Shown: positions 27,178-39,246 of the stretch, piece after piece | Position numbering within the stretch: position 1 is the first letter of the stretch | How the letters are laid out: each line of letters begins with the position of its first letter | Assembly: GCA_964036275.1 (NCBI GenBank) | Contig: OZ038437.1 | Span: 10,471,960-10,535,959, forward strand | From: Litoditis marina | Taxonomy: Eukaryota > Nematoda > Chromadorea > Rhabditida > Rhabditidae | Reading direction: 5' to 3' | Length of the DNA: 64,000 nt | The notes under the pieces: generated by a model | Databases searched by the model: none | What the model was told of the DNA's origin: nothing | Seen by the model: the letters and a program-made list of their open reading frames with translations, nothing else | Made by a program: the position numbers and the translations under genes

Positions 27178-30100
27178 TTCCTTGCCTGTGGCCCGGTCGG
27201 CACCTATTGCAGCTGACTTTGCACTCACAGTTCATGTAATCTGCATTCGTACGACATCCTAAACAAAAGACAATTCTGATTTAATACGGCTTCAAACGGT
27301 TTTTTTACATTCTCACGTGAAATGTCACGTAAACTGTGGTAACCAATCGAACGTTATGTTAGTGAAAGAAAATATCACATGGATTGCACATTGTATAAAG
27401 TTTCTGTCCATTTGGGCGTGAAAGGCAGAACATGGGTTCAACCTGTATCCACGTAAAATGTCACGTAAACCGTGGAATGGAACGTTATGTACACGCATCC
27501 TCAAGTCTCTTAACCGGACTAAAAAGCTTTTGATTAAACTACAATCTGAAGCGGATCGAACAACACAAACAGTGACTGTCAGAGAAACTTTGATCCATGC
27601 TTTTTTATAGATAGATCAGTGATTGAACTTACGTCCCTGTCCGGCCCATATTGCACAACAGATGTTCTCATTGAAACATGTCGGTGTAGTACATCCCTCG
27701 CTCTCCGAAGCAGAATGCCAGATAGACGATCTGGCTGGCGTGGTGGGCTGAGCTGGAAATAATATTTTGATTATATTAATACACTTAATTAGTATTTGGT
27801 GAAACATAGTATGCAACATATAGTATAAAGCGATAGAATCAATGAATTCATGGAAATTGGTTCGGTTAGAAAATGACGTAAAGAGTTATGTTAAAGCCCA
27901 CACCATTAGCGTATTTTCATATCTCTCGCTCTGTTTTGTTCCGTTTTTGTTTGATTAACTTTAACACCAGACTATGATATTCATAACATCTACTAGGAGA
28001 GAATGAAATGGTCCAGCGAAACACTAGAAACCTCAAAAATTGTGCTTATACCTCCGTATAACTACGGCATAACCAAAATTTCGAAGACATTTTGAGAGTA
28101 GAAAGCTTCATGGAGAGTAGAAAGCTTCATTTGGACCAATAGTGCATGATAACAACACAATACAACACAAACCAACGACAAGCAGCGAAACAACTAAACA
28201 TACATTGTACCCAAAAGAATTACAATGGTGAGCAATATATATACACGAGGGAAACATATGTGATTGAATGAAACTGATTCCGTGAAAAGATGAATGAGAC
28301 GAAATTAAGTAAGAAAGGCAACTTACCCCTGATGTTTGTTACGATTGAATATGTAGCCCTGTTACTCCTACTTTACCTTGTCGTTGGTTCACCTCGAATT
28401 ATCGGTAGCCCCTGGGTCGCCACTAACCACATGAACAGACCCCAGCTGCAGTGCACACTTCTGAATAGTTTGACGTGGTACAGCATCCGATTTTTCCGGC
28501 AACCACAGGAACTTCCGAAAATCCGATCTCTGCCTCTTGATAAGCTCACACTTTGTTACAAACAAACAGATGCTTAGGGAAGACGGAAACATATTTTCTG
28601 ATGCGTTAACTAATTACCGAACAGCCGGCTGTCACACCGAATGCCTTGAGTAAATTATAACACTGGTAACAGACTATTCCCTTGATGGCGAGCTTTTTCC
28701 CGGATGGTCTGCTCATACGCCCTCGAATCCCGCGGTTTGAACGAAGGGTGGGTGGGTGGGTTCAAACCGCACTATTAGAACCATAAAACTTGGATAAAGA
28801 AAAGCTCGCCAGAGCTCGCTCCTGATAAATTCGAAATGGTTTCGACCATTTATCAGGGTCTCGCTACGAGACTCATTTCAGCTTTGGCACTCTGCCAAAA
28901 TTCGTTCGAAATTCCAATTATACCTCCGTATAACTACGGCATAACCAAAATTTCGAAGACATTTTGAGAGTAGAAAGCTTCATGGATCAAGCAAAGTCGG
29001 CGAACTATGGCCAAACGTGAAGACTGGGACAGCAGAAAAGAAACCTTTCACTCGACACTTGGTTTTCACTTATGCAAGTGAGGACTCTTTCACACAAAAT
29101 TACTGAAATACGCGTGAGATATTGTTAAAATAAAGTATAGCAGAAAACATAGAATGAAACGGAAGCTTCCTTACACCAATTGGACCAGAATTCCAGATTA
29201 TTTTTGGAGTATACACAGTATATTGCGAACAAGAAAATGAGAAAAGATGAATAGACTGAGGTTATAGGGTGTACGGCAAGAATAATGTTTAGAACACGTC
29301 TTACTTTTAGAACACATCTTCGAGCAGCCTGTAAGCTCCAGCAATATAAGCCATCCTAATCCCATGGAAAAAGATGATTTACAATTCATCTCTGCCCTCG
29401 GAGGGGTAACTGTGTAATGCAAACTGGTAGAAAAATATTACGAACACCTTTCTGAACAACAAGGACGTAATTGGGACGAAACAAGTGGAAGAACTAAGCA
29501 GTCAGCCGTCTACTCTTGGTCCAGAGTAATATTCTAGCCTCTTTCATAGGCACATTGTGGAATAATTCACAACTTTAGCCAGTCTAGAAACAACAGCAGA
29601 GTAAAGCAAACGCACGTGTAAGAATGGAGAAATGGTGAGCTCAAAGCTGCCATAGTAACGTAGCAAACTAGCGAAAATTGGCCCGTATAGGCAATTGCCA
29701 ATTGTTCTCCTCCTCTCACGCACCATCAATACTGCAAAGGGTCAAAAAATGGCACAGAGCATGTGACTCTATTTTCTCAACATGTTGAACACAAAAGACC
29801 AAACAGGTTGAACACAGAAGACTGTAATCGCACTCGATCAGTATAGAACAGTGTTCTCTATCTCTAAAGTCATAAACCTTGCAGCCTTCCAGGGGCGCCT
29901 AGCACTTGCCTCGAACGCCACCGTATCTTGAGAGACAACGGACAATATAACCTTCAATCCCACGAACTGGACAAAATTCCACAAATTTGGGTGCAAAAGC
30001 AATTTTGTCACAAACCTTGTCAATAGAAGCTTTCAGGCAGAAGCTGGTCTTTGTAGAAAATAAATGCCTTTCCTAGGATAAAAGCACTATTAGCTCGACA

Positions 30101-33100
30101 TAATAAAAAACAACTTCGCATAGAGATAGGAACCACCTCGAATATGTAGCAAAATATATGACGCCCTGATCTCGTTCAACTTCTGGATAAACTTACTCTT
30201 TAAGAGCGGCCACCATAGCATTGGCTACCGACGTAACACACCGCATGTGTAACTTGTAACAGGAGAAAGCTAATCAAGTTCCCGCAGTCATCGTAATCGT
30301 ACTTTGTACTTCGTATACTCGATACTATACTCGGAAAACGGGTTCCCTTCCGAACATTAAGAGCAACACTATAAATTTAGAGGTCAAACTGTGAATCGAT
30401 AACTGAACGAATTTCCTGGGTTAAATTTGTTTCAACCGTAATCCATCCCATAGTTAGAAGAACTACCGCGTTGAAGAAAATACCAGCCCTTCTCACGGAA
30501 CCGACTATATCGCATCGAGATATGAGCCACCTTGGAGGTTAAAACCAAATATATGACCTCATGACGCGAAGAAAATAATGATTTTCCTGGATGAATGCCC
30601 AATAACGTCAAAATCTACGTTCTAATCGGAGGAAGTCAAACTTCTAAACTTGAACCGTGCATGCGTGCACACTTCTAAAAGCACTTGAATAAACCGTCAA
30701 CAGTCGCCTCTCGAGAGATAGCACATAGTATAGTTCCCGGAACAAATTAATTTCCGCAGTTGCTCCGCGTTTCCTGTCGTATATTTGCCCCGAAAAAACT
30801 CTCCAAAATACAATAGCGAAAACCCCGGAAGAATCTTCCTTTTCTTAACATTTAAATGATACATATAGTAATTTTGATGCAGAAATGTGTAAATTAAAGG
30901 ATTTTGAGCAAAAATAAAATACGACTTTTCTGGGTTGAATGCCCTGTGCGTTTCGACGCAAACCACTCCAAAGATAGGAAAAATACATCTTCCGACCGGA
31001 AACACGTTCCTCACACCTAAATATCAGCATCGCATCGAGATACGAGCCACCTTCGCATCGAGATACGAGGTGCAGACCAAATATATGACGTCATGACGCC
31101 TTTCAACCTCTCGCAATAGGCAATAGAACACAGTCGAGAATATAGACACTGACGACTGGAACTCTGCTCTCCATTGTAGAAAACCCTCGAATGTATAGAT
31201 CGGTGCAGACATGAGCTGCTCGAGTACACCTGCACGAGAACGCCTGCTTACCTTTCTGCCTGATAGAGGCGTCATGAATAGCACGAATAGAAAATATTGA
31301 AATATAGAACTGTCGAACCTTCGCAGCACTGCCATGGGAACTAACTGGGAACTACTGCTTACGAAAAGGTTGAATAAAACCCGAATAGAGGAAATAAACT
31401 TAATGAAAACATTTTGCAAAAATAGACCCGTTAGGATAGAAGAATAATTAATTTTAGAAGGACACACACGCACGTATGATGATGGGAACACGAGGGGACC
31501 GAGGCGTGTGCTGGCTTTAACTACCACACTAAGAAACCGATGTATTGTGTTGCACTTGGTCATAAGATGACACAATAATTTATATCAAAAAAATTTATAA
31601 AACCGACGAATATAGCATGAATAGAAGGCATAGTGCCTGAAATGGACCTGTAAGAAGGTCAAATGAAGCTGTGTGAGAACAGGTGTGCCAGAGAATAGAA
31701 ATTCTGCCGAAAATTTTTAGTAAAAATTTTTCAAACCGCACTATTAGAACCATAAAACTTGGATAAAGAAAAGCTCGCCAGAGCTCGCTCCTGATAAATT
31801 CGAAATGGTTTCGACCATTTATCAGGGTCTCGCTACGAGACTCATTTCAGCTTTGGCACTCTGCCAAAATTCGTTCGAAATTCCAAGAATTTCATCCCAC
31901 TGTTTTGAATGCTTTGTGTTTCACGAGTTTCACGTGTGCATTTTACTAGAAGAGTAGTGAAAATACCGTTTTGAAAACTACAAGTTGTTTCGTTCAACGT
32001 ACTCTTTCTACGTACGCGTTTCACGTACACATTTTCACTAGCATATTCACCAACCTTTCCTAGCCTGAGCCCCACAGGCTGCCAACCGGGAGGTGCCGCA
32101 TTTGTTGCACGACCGGCGACAGTTTTCTTCCATCCACAATGGGTTTTTAGTACATTCTCCCAGTCGCGACCAGGAAGCACAATTCGGGTGGCGGTCCTGG
32201 CATTCTGGAGAAAAATTATGCTGGTTGAAAAATAACGAACATATTCCAAAAGTGTATTTATTTTCAGTGTTTTTATGTCAGCATACGATGACTTAGAGCT
32301 TTGCCTAGAGCTGCCGAAAACCTAGACAGTTCTTGAAACGCGATTCAAGTCGTACCGCGGACAGTAGAATTCCATCTCTTCTTACCAAAACTATACATCC
32401 CAAAGTATTAGTATCCACAAATAGACTGATAGGAAAAATGTAAATTCTTTTCGCCTCTTTATCAATTCGATCTAGTTTTTTTTTTCGTTTTTATTTTAAA
32501 ACAATAATTGTATATCTTACCGATTCTCAAATCGTATCTGGGTCTGCATTTGTTGCACGACGCCCTGCACCACTCGTTCATGTAGTTTGGGTTACGCCTG
32601 CATTCGCCAATAGATGACCAATGAGCACAGCACTGGTGCTCGTTAAAGCAAGTTTCCTGGAAAGTAGGGAGTAGAAAATGAGACAAGATTCGAGACAGTA
32701 CTGTAGTTTTGAAAAATTAAGTATACTGAAAACAATACATATGATTGATCATATTAAAATTGAAACAGCACTTTTGTTGAGAGCATTTCCGGTTCGAGTT
32801 GAGATAGCGGAGAGAGAAAACGCAGATTGAATTGACCATGTTCCAACGTGCCATGTTTGTAGTTTGACCGTGGTGCGTTTCAGACAAGCTTTTACTTTTA
32901 GTGTCCTAAACGCGGCGTGTAGCCGGTTTCTTTCGTTGTCGCTGAGCATTCGATACTCTTTCCGATACGCCTTGCCCAACGGACGACCCTGCACCACACA
33001 ATAGTTACCACCGTCACCTTAAAGAATCAGTTGGTAGTTTTGTACAAAAATCAATACAACGTGTTAATTTTACGAAATTTACAGCAAAAGTTTGAACAGA

Positions 33101-34376
33101 TTGCTTTAACATAAAAATACGAATGAGAACACTTTCCAAGTAACAGTTCCGTTGAAAACAATGATAAGCCTCTGGAAAAGTTGCACAGACATTGTATGGT
33201 AATGCATCAGTACATCATTTTTCTATCAGTAGTTGATGAAAAGTCACGTGAGAATACGATTCACGTTTCACGTAAAAACACGTTAAAATGTTCACGTACC
33301 TCTAAAGAAGTTGCACAGACACTGTATGGTCATGCATTGGTGTGCCGTGCTGGTCATTGGAGCGAAATCGGCTGCCATTTGCTGTTCTCCAGCAATAGCC
33401 GGCGGCAAAATATCCATTGCCAGAGGACTCATCTAAAACATAACTTGCATTTATAGGAAAGTCACGTTTGACGTGGAGTTTTCACCTGAAAAGTAAAATC
33501 TTCCTCTGAAACTTGTGAGTTTTATCAGAATGTCCATTGCTATAGCGCTCATCTGAACAGTTACTTGTAAATTATGAAAAACAAATTATAAAATTACGGG
33601 GAGTAGTTTACATTTGCCCCCCACCCTGGTCGAAAATGGGTTGAAAAGGGTCCGTACTACAATCGCCCCCCACCCTTGGGGGGCGATTATACACCATGCT
33701 TATTTACTGCAGGCTTGGGTTGAGTGGGGGGTGATTGTTCATCAGTTCCGGGTATGTACTATCACCCCCCATTTTGTATTGTGGGGAGGGGGGTGATTGT
33801 TCATTGTCAAAGATGTACAATGTACCCCCACCCATTTACCAACTACCCCCCACCTTCGCGCGATTTTTCTAGGATTTCAATTAGGTGGGGAGTAATAGTA
33901 CCACGAGGGGGGTGATTGTTGGGTGGGGGGCGATTGTACAATGTACATTTTTCCCAAATTACGTTGAACGTGAGAACTTTCGAGTGAAACGTCACGTGAG
34001 GGTCACGTGAGGGTCACGTGAGGGTCTCGTGAGGGTCACGTGAGGGTCTAAGTAATTGCTGGTGGCATTGAGGCTTACTTGGAACATGAATGCATTTCAT
34101 GGGAAACGTTAAACGTGAAGGAAAACGTTTGCTGGAACGTATGAAATTACCAGCTCCAAATGAAGGTTCTTAGCTATTGAGACGTGTAAACATATTCTAT
34201 TTTCGGCCATGCTCTATATTCGAGAACAGTCTCACTCTAGCTCCATTATCCCATCGCTGTAGCTGCATACAGATGATATGAAGTACCGGACTGGGAGCCA
34301 TATTGCAGTCCAGAGACCAAGCTGCACCAATGATAAACAACAACAAGCAACCGAGTTGCGATATCAACCGGGTCAT
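27178..34376 (-). CDS. Secreted tyrosinase-like N-terminal region plus three ShKT domains; catalytic core absent
   Basis: Exons (minus): 34376-34236, 33432-33300, 33017-32896, 32656-32521, 32204-32055, 27752-27633 and 27258-27178; all phases match and a 3' exon is missing. Residues 1-22 form a signal peptide. Exons 2-3 carry TIQCLCNFFRG, CVVQGRPLGKAYRKEYRML and HAAFRTLK, the conserved region that precedes the copper centre in nematode tyrosinases. The next exons should hold the His-rich CuA and CuB sites. Instead, 240 bp downstream, an ShKT exon follows in phase (CFNEHQCCAHW...YMNEWCRASCNKC). A second ShKT is in exon 5 and a third is split between exons 6 and 7 (CCAIWAGQG / YMNCECKVSCNRC). 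If translated, the product is a secreted non-enzymatic ShKT protein; otherwise it is a gene decayed by loss of its core. A 4.3-kb intron 5 holds repeats. Confidence 0.75.
28323..28577 (+). CDS. Small open frame with a signal-peptide-like start
   Basis: The 84-codon frame opens MFVTIEYVALLLLLYLVVGS, a convincing signal sequence, followed by a short basic tail with two Cys. It lies inside the long intron of the ShKT gene on the opposite strand. No family is recognised; it may be a chance frame. Confidence 0.22.
   Translation, partial: LPLMFVTIEYVALLLLLYLVVGSPRIIGSPWVATNHMNRPQLQCTLLNSLTWYSIRFFRQPQELPKIRSLPLDKLTLCYKQTDA
28760..28917 (+). repeat. 157-bp dispersed repeat, copy 1
   Basis: CAAACCGCACTATTAGAACC ... 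TTCGTTCGAAATTCCA; appears identical to 31730-31886. It contains an internal short palindrome GAAATGGTTTCGACCATTT. Confidence 0.85.
30100..31100. repeat. Three diverged repeats around GAGATACGAGCCACCTT
   Basis: Related segments start near 30120, 30510 and 31028, each with CGCATCGAGATA(C/T)GAGCCACC followed by AATATATGACGTCATGACGC-like sequence. A shorter relative is at 60.27 kb (ATAGGAACCACC). An open 183-codon minus-strand frame nearby (31024-31575) has no recognisable domain and I treat it as repeat-derived. Confidence 0.5.
31730..31886 (+). repeat. 157-bp dispersed repeat, copy 2
   Basis: Same orientation and apparently identical sequence to 28760-28917, 2.97 kb away, in the same intron. 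Confidence 0.85.
33600..33955. repeat. G-run/C-run repeat cluster
   Basis: About twelve runs of 4-7 G or C occur in phrases such as GGGGGGTGATTGTTCAT and ATCGCCCCCCACCC, including the palindrome CGCCCCCCACCCTTGGGGGGCG. Both strands have quadruplex-prone spacing. It lies in intron 1 of the ShKT gene; related phrases are at 17.5 and 55.6 kb. Confidence 0.75.
33995..34048. repeat. 11-bp tandem repeat GTCACGTGAGG
   Basis: Five adjacent units, four of which contain the E-box palindrome CACGTG. Confidence 0.85.
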
Positions 34377-34729
34377 CTAGAAAGTCTGTATTGGTTTGGT
34401 TTGGTTCACAGAATAGAAATTTCAGAAAAACGTATACTGGGAGGGAATGTAGAATAAGAAGAAACACCAGCTAAGGTTCACTCACGTAGAAACGAGTTTG
34501 GGAATGTTCAGAGTTCATTTTACGTACCTATCAAAAAGAACATAAGAGGTATATCGTACAAAAGTAGAGTTAATCATATCATTTTCCTTCACTTTTAACA
34601 TACTCAGCCTTCTGAAACCAAACCTTTTCGGATTATTTTCGTTCATGTTTTTAATATACAATTAACTATTTTGCTAATGTTTTAAAAAAATTGAAAGAAA
34701 TGATTCTGGCTTGCTTTGTTTTTTATTGA

Positions 34730-35130
34730 ATAACTGTAAAATGGACTTTTTTTGTACTGAAGACCATGTATTCAAAAAAAGAATACAATGAACTATATTT
34801 GCACTGAAAACATGCTGACCTGTCGAAGTGCATATACGTAGTAACTTGCTAGAAATTTGTATGAACTACTATGGACTGCAAAAAAATGAAATGAACATAA
34901 TATTTCAGAAAAATTACCGAAAATTAAAACTAGTCATAAACTGTAAAATGAACTACATGATACTGAAAACACGCTACCCTGTCGACATTGTAAAGGGTGA
35001 TTCGTTGATATTTATCATTGTGTGAAATACTAACAATTAACTCATAACTCTGTTAAAAAATACTCATAAATGACAAAATGAACTGCATTTGTAATGAAAA
35101 CATGCTGACCTGTCGACATTGAATAGAATG
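34730..35130 (+). repeat. Diverged tandem repeat of about 130-160 bp
   Basis: The phrase AAAATGAACT...ACTGAAAACATGCTGACC (third-copy form AATGAAAACATGCTGACC) followed by TGTCGA recurs at 34811, 34971 and 35101. No coding capacity. Confidence 0.55.
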
Positions 35131-35666
35131 ATTTGGTTGATTTTCGTTTTCTCAGCTGAGTTTGGTGACCAGGGCATGATAACAAGTTCTGCTGTAAAGA
35201 AGTTCGCTGTATTCGGCGAGAGAATAGAGTTTGTTAATGATTCGATTTTGAAAAAAAAGATAAAAGTTAACTCAAGACCACTAGAACATGTTGGTTTGAG
35301 TATGAAATGGGACTTTTGTAAAAAAAAAAAGGAACATTTTTGATTCAGTGTGGCTTTTTAAAATATAAACAAAAACCAAATTCAGTTTTAATTCCAACTA
35401 TTGTAAAGAAGTTCATTGTAAGTAAACGTTCGATTGAATTCATTCAATGAAAACAGCAAACTCAAGATTCCAATAACTTGTCAACTCTAATTCTGAAGTT
35501 TCGATTTTGACCGTGGTGTTATTTCGGTCAGAGGTCAAACGAAGAAGAATTCTGTAAGTTTGGAGAAAAGTTCATAAATATTTGAAACAATAAATTACGG
35601 TATTTACAGAGATAACTTGAACATCTAACAAACCAATACATTTCAACCACAGCAAAGCAAAAAGTT

Positions 35667-35737
35667 CTCCCCGGCCGGGAATTGAACCCGGGTCTCGCAT
35701 GTGACAGACGCGGTACTCACCACTATACTACCGAGGT
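35667..35737 (-). tRNA. tRNA-Asp (GTC)
   Basis: The 71-nt minus-strand sequence folds as a cloverleaf. Acceptor pairs 2-7 are intact (position 1-72 is A-A), the anticodon stem is CGCGT/ATGCG with loop CTGTCAC and anticodon GTC (35703-35705), and the T stem is CCGGG/CCCGG with loop TTCAATT. The A box is TAGTATAGTGGTGAGTA and the B box GGTTCAATTCC. A TTTTT pol III terminator follows within a few bases. The A-A mismatch in the first pair is the only flaw. Confidence 0.88.
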
Positions 35738-35852
35738 CCCGAACCAGGATCATTGCAACGGGAATAGTCGATCGCTGCCAGGCCCGCCCAATAAGAGCGA
35801 AATATCGAGACTGATTAGTTTCTAGCCTGTTTGAACCAAAGTTGACCAATAT

Positions 35853-35905
35853 CGCGCGCAGCGCGAAGCGCTGTGCGAGATTTGTCTTTGGTCCGGCTAA
35901 TGCGC
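35853..35905 (+). repeat. Dispersed GC-rich repeat, copy 2
   Basis: Shares CGCGCGCAGCGCGAAGCGCT with 20762-20815. Confidence 0.55.
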
Positions 35906-36085
35906 GCTTCCGTTTTTTTAGTTTCTCCTCAAAAAGGCTGAAATTTGCAAAACAAAGTTTTTATTGATGTACTTGTTTTCTATAGCTAATTCCCTAACCG
36001 TGTTTCAAATTTCAGCGAAATCGGTCAAGTTTGAGCCAAGTTATGACCTCATGCGCTTCATCAAGAGCGCCAACTTCCGTCGTGT

Positions 36086-36125
36086 GTGGGTGGGTGGGTG
36101 GGTGGGTGGGTGGATGTGTGTGTGG
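36086..36125. repeat. (GGGT)n microsatellite
   Basis: GTGGGTGGGTGGGTGGGTGG followed by a short TG run. Confidence 0.9.
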
Positions 36126-36394
36126 GTTGTGACAAGAAAAGTAAACCCAGTTTAAGGGTTTCTACTCGACCGATTTTGTTGAAAATTGTGGAAGACATGT
36201 GATACCTACTCGAACACTCGCGGAGCAAAAAAAAATTGAGAAAAAATTGTTTTAATCAAAGTTATAGACATTTTTCGGTAAGTTTCTGCGTCTCTCCATT
36301 TAGCACGCTCTCTCACTCTCTCTGTCCGGTCGACAACTCAAACTGTATTGTAACTTAGAGTAACAATTACCGATTCGCTCGAAAATTGAAATAT

Positions 36395-37165
36395 GATGCC
36401 ATCGTGACTTTCATTTGAGTATGAAGTATTCTATTCCTGACATCCTTCAGGATTCTGGAGACCGGATGACGTCATTTTTGTAAAGTGCAAATTTGACGTC
36501 ACATATATTTTCAAATGATGGTAATATCTTAGAAAGGGTCAATTAACGGAGAAACTCAATCTAAAAGTGACGTATTCTGATATTCTGGAGACCAGATGGC
36601 GTCATTTTTGAAAAGTGCAAAGTTGACGTCACATATATTTTTAAACGATGGTAATATCTTAGAAAGGGTCAATTAACGGTAAAACTCAATCTGAGAGTGA
36701 TTTATTCTGCGATTCTGGAGACCAGATGACGTCAATTTTGAAAAGTGCAAAGTTGACGTCACATATATTTTTAAACGATGGTAATATCTTAGAAATGGTC
36801 AATTAACGGTGAAACTCAATCTGAGAGTGATGTATTCTGGGATTCTGGAGACCAGATGAAGTCGATTTTGAAAAGTGCAAAGTTGACGTCACATATATTT
36901 TCAAATGCTGAAAATATCTTAAAAATGGTATATTAACGACAAAACTTTATCTAAATATGACTTATTCTGGAAATCAGAAGGCCAGATGACGTCAACTTTC
37001 AAAAAATTGACGTGAAATATGTTTTCGAATGCTGAAAGTTTCTTAGAAGTGGTCAATTTACGATGAAACTTCATTCAAACATGACGTATTCTGGGATTCT
37101 GAAGGGCAGATGAAGTAAGTTTTTAGAACTGCAATGTTGACGTCATATTTTTCTCAAATGATAGT
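36395..37165 (+). repeat. 130-bp minisatellite, about 5.5 copies, with CRE-like TGACGTCA sites
   Basis: GATTCTGGAGACCAGATGAC recurs at 36451, 36581, 36711, 36841, about 36971 and 37095, a regular 130-bp period that degrades to the right. Each unit carries GATGACGTCA and/or TTGACGTCACAT, so the array presents repeated cAMP-response-like palindromes. Confidence 0.88.
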
Positions 37166-37266
37166 AATACGTGGCAAGTGGTTCATTAAGAAAACAATTT
37201 TATCTGCACTGTACAGATCAAACACCTCTCTACATACCTACGGCATGTATACAAAAACAGAAAAAT

Positions 37267-37987
37267 TCATGAAAAGTGGGGGCCCAACGACTGTGAGATT
37301 TGTCTTCTGCTGTGCGCCCCTTAGACAGCTACTCTCAAATGGAGCAGCTACTGCTACAAAAACCGAAAAATACTAATATACTCAAGTATAACTGTTAATT
37401 ACAAACATACAAAAGTCGTAAAATATTTTTTCAAACCTGTAAACTAGAATCTGTAAATAACCGAAAAATACTAATATACTCAAGTATAACTGTTCATTAC
37501 AAACATTCAAAAGTCGTAAAATATTTTCTCAAACCTGTAAACTGGAATCTACAAATCACAGATGTTAACTCAACGTAGTCAATTATAGAGTTCCTGGTTT
37601 TGTGCACAATGGTTGGTGTTTTTGATCATTACTTCAATTCTAGGTGCTATAACGTTTGGCATATTATTCAACAGTTGTTCTCTCTTTCGCAGCTGTGACT
37701 TGTAGATTCTAGTTCACAGGTTTGAGAAAATATTTTACGACTTTTGTATGTTTGTAATGAACAGTTATACTTGAGTATATTAGTATTTTTCGGTTATTTA
37801 CAGATTCTAGTTTACAGGTTTGAAAAAATATTTTACGACTTTTGTATGTTTGTAATTAACAGTTATACTTGAGTATATTAGTATTTTTCGGTTTTTGTAG
37901 CAGTAGCTGCTCCATTTGAGAGTAGCTGTCTAAGGGGCGCACAGCAGAAGACAAATCTCACAGTCGTTGGGCCCCCACTTTTCATGA
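37267..37987. mobile_element. MITE-like element with 294-bp inverted arms
   Basis: Arms 37267-37560 and 37694-37987 are inverted copies differing at only a few bases by eye, with a 133-bp spacer. The outer edge reads TTCATGAAAAGTGGGGGCCC. Each arm contains two tandem 97-bp subunits (AACCGAAAAATACTAATATA...). The low divergence suggests recent insertion or arm conversion. No protein is encoded. Confidence 0.88.
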
Positions 37988-38572
37988 ATAATGAGTTTAA
38001 ATCAAGAATCACTACTTTCTTCAGTTGAAAAAAACGTTAAAGTGAGCTCGAATTTTTTCGCTGTTTCTATCTCGCCAGCATAGCAGAACACATAGCTAAC
38101 TTTCTTCAAAGATCTTTATATTTGTGAATTTTGAAGATACACTTCAGTATGTCAGGTACTAAAGTGGAATTGCCACAGATTCATTCTTGTTTGGCTTTAC
38201 AACACCTTGCTAGAAGTGCTAAAGTTATCTGAAATCGTTCTTCGAAGTCATACTGACAGCTCAACGTTATTACCCCGACCAACGTTTCTCATTTCCAGTT
38301 TTCTTGATTTTTCTGAAAATTAGCTCGCAATAGTAGGTTTTTGAGATGTACTATTAATACAAGTTACTATCCCGACAAAAGTTTCTCAATTCCTGTCTTT
38401 TTGAAATGAGCTCGCAACCTTCTTTGCAGGGTTATTTGAAGTTATACTAATGAACCTTTAAGTTATTAGCACTACTCAAAGTTCCAATTTCTAGTTCCTT
38501 GTCTTTTTCTCTGAACTTTTTACCGTGTTTCTGTAGGTACATTAGTGTCTTTAATCCAAGTTATAGTCCCCA

Positions 38573-38784
38573 CCATTCCTACTGAGACTCCTACAGTAAC
38601 CTTACAAACTTTCCGAAGGCTGTTGTGAAGCTGAAAATGTAGTTCATGAAAAATGCTCTCGTATATTTACTCCAAGTGAGAAGGAAGAGGAGGTACTAAA
38701 ATTTTCAACTTCTCCGACCAAAAGTAAGTGAGAAAAACGGCTTGGAAGTTTTGAAAATCTACTGTAGGAGTCTCAGTAGGAATG
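38573..38784. mobile_element. Short MITE with 26-bp terminal inverted repeats
   Basis: The ends, CCATTCCTACTGAGACTCCT and AGGAGTCTCAGTAGGAATGG, are exact inverted repeats over 26 bp, enclosing 160 bp of non-coding sequence. Confidence 0.85.
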
Positions 38785-39246
38785 GAAAAGACTATATTAC
38801 CCCGACCAGAGTTCTCAGTTCCTGTTTTCTTCTTTTTTCTTTCTTGATTGTGTTTCCCTAGAAACGAACACTTCCTGCACCTCGTATTTTGATGAAAATG
38901 AGCATTCGTCAGCTGTTGCTATGCGAATTAACACTTCGTGTCTTTAATGAGAGAAAACTTTGTTTATCGTCTTGGAAGATCCTGAAAGAGAGAAATCTTT
39001 CTTCGTTCTCTAAGAATATCCTCATTCGTCTTCAATAGAAAACATTTCTCTATTGTCTCAGAAAATCTTACAGTACATTTAAAGAAAACATCGTCACCTC
39101 GCCGCCACAAGATATAAGTTTTCATAGTTCACTTTCAGTTTCTCATTATTCCATGTTGAAAATGAACCCTTTCTACTAATTCATGCATGACAAACTGATT
39201 TAGATGAGCAGTTTTACAAAACTTTTCGGTTCCCGGTTAAAGAAGG

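Larger units (their letters stand above)
28051..28985 (+). repeat. Direct 65-bp repeat pair in the long intron
   Basis: ACCTCCGTATAACTACGGCA...GAAAGCTTCATGGA occurs at 28051-28115 and 28921-28985 with no difference I can see. The second copy directly follows the first copy of the 157-bp repeat. Confidence 0.75.

Noticed and set aside
31024..31575. 183-codon minus-strand frame
   Set aside because: No domain, lies in a repeat-rich intron and overlaps a diverged repeat found nearby.
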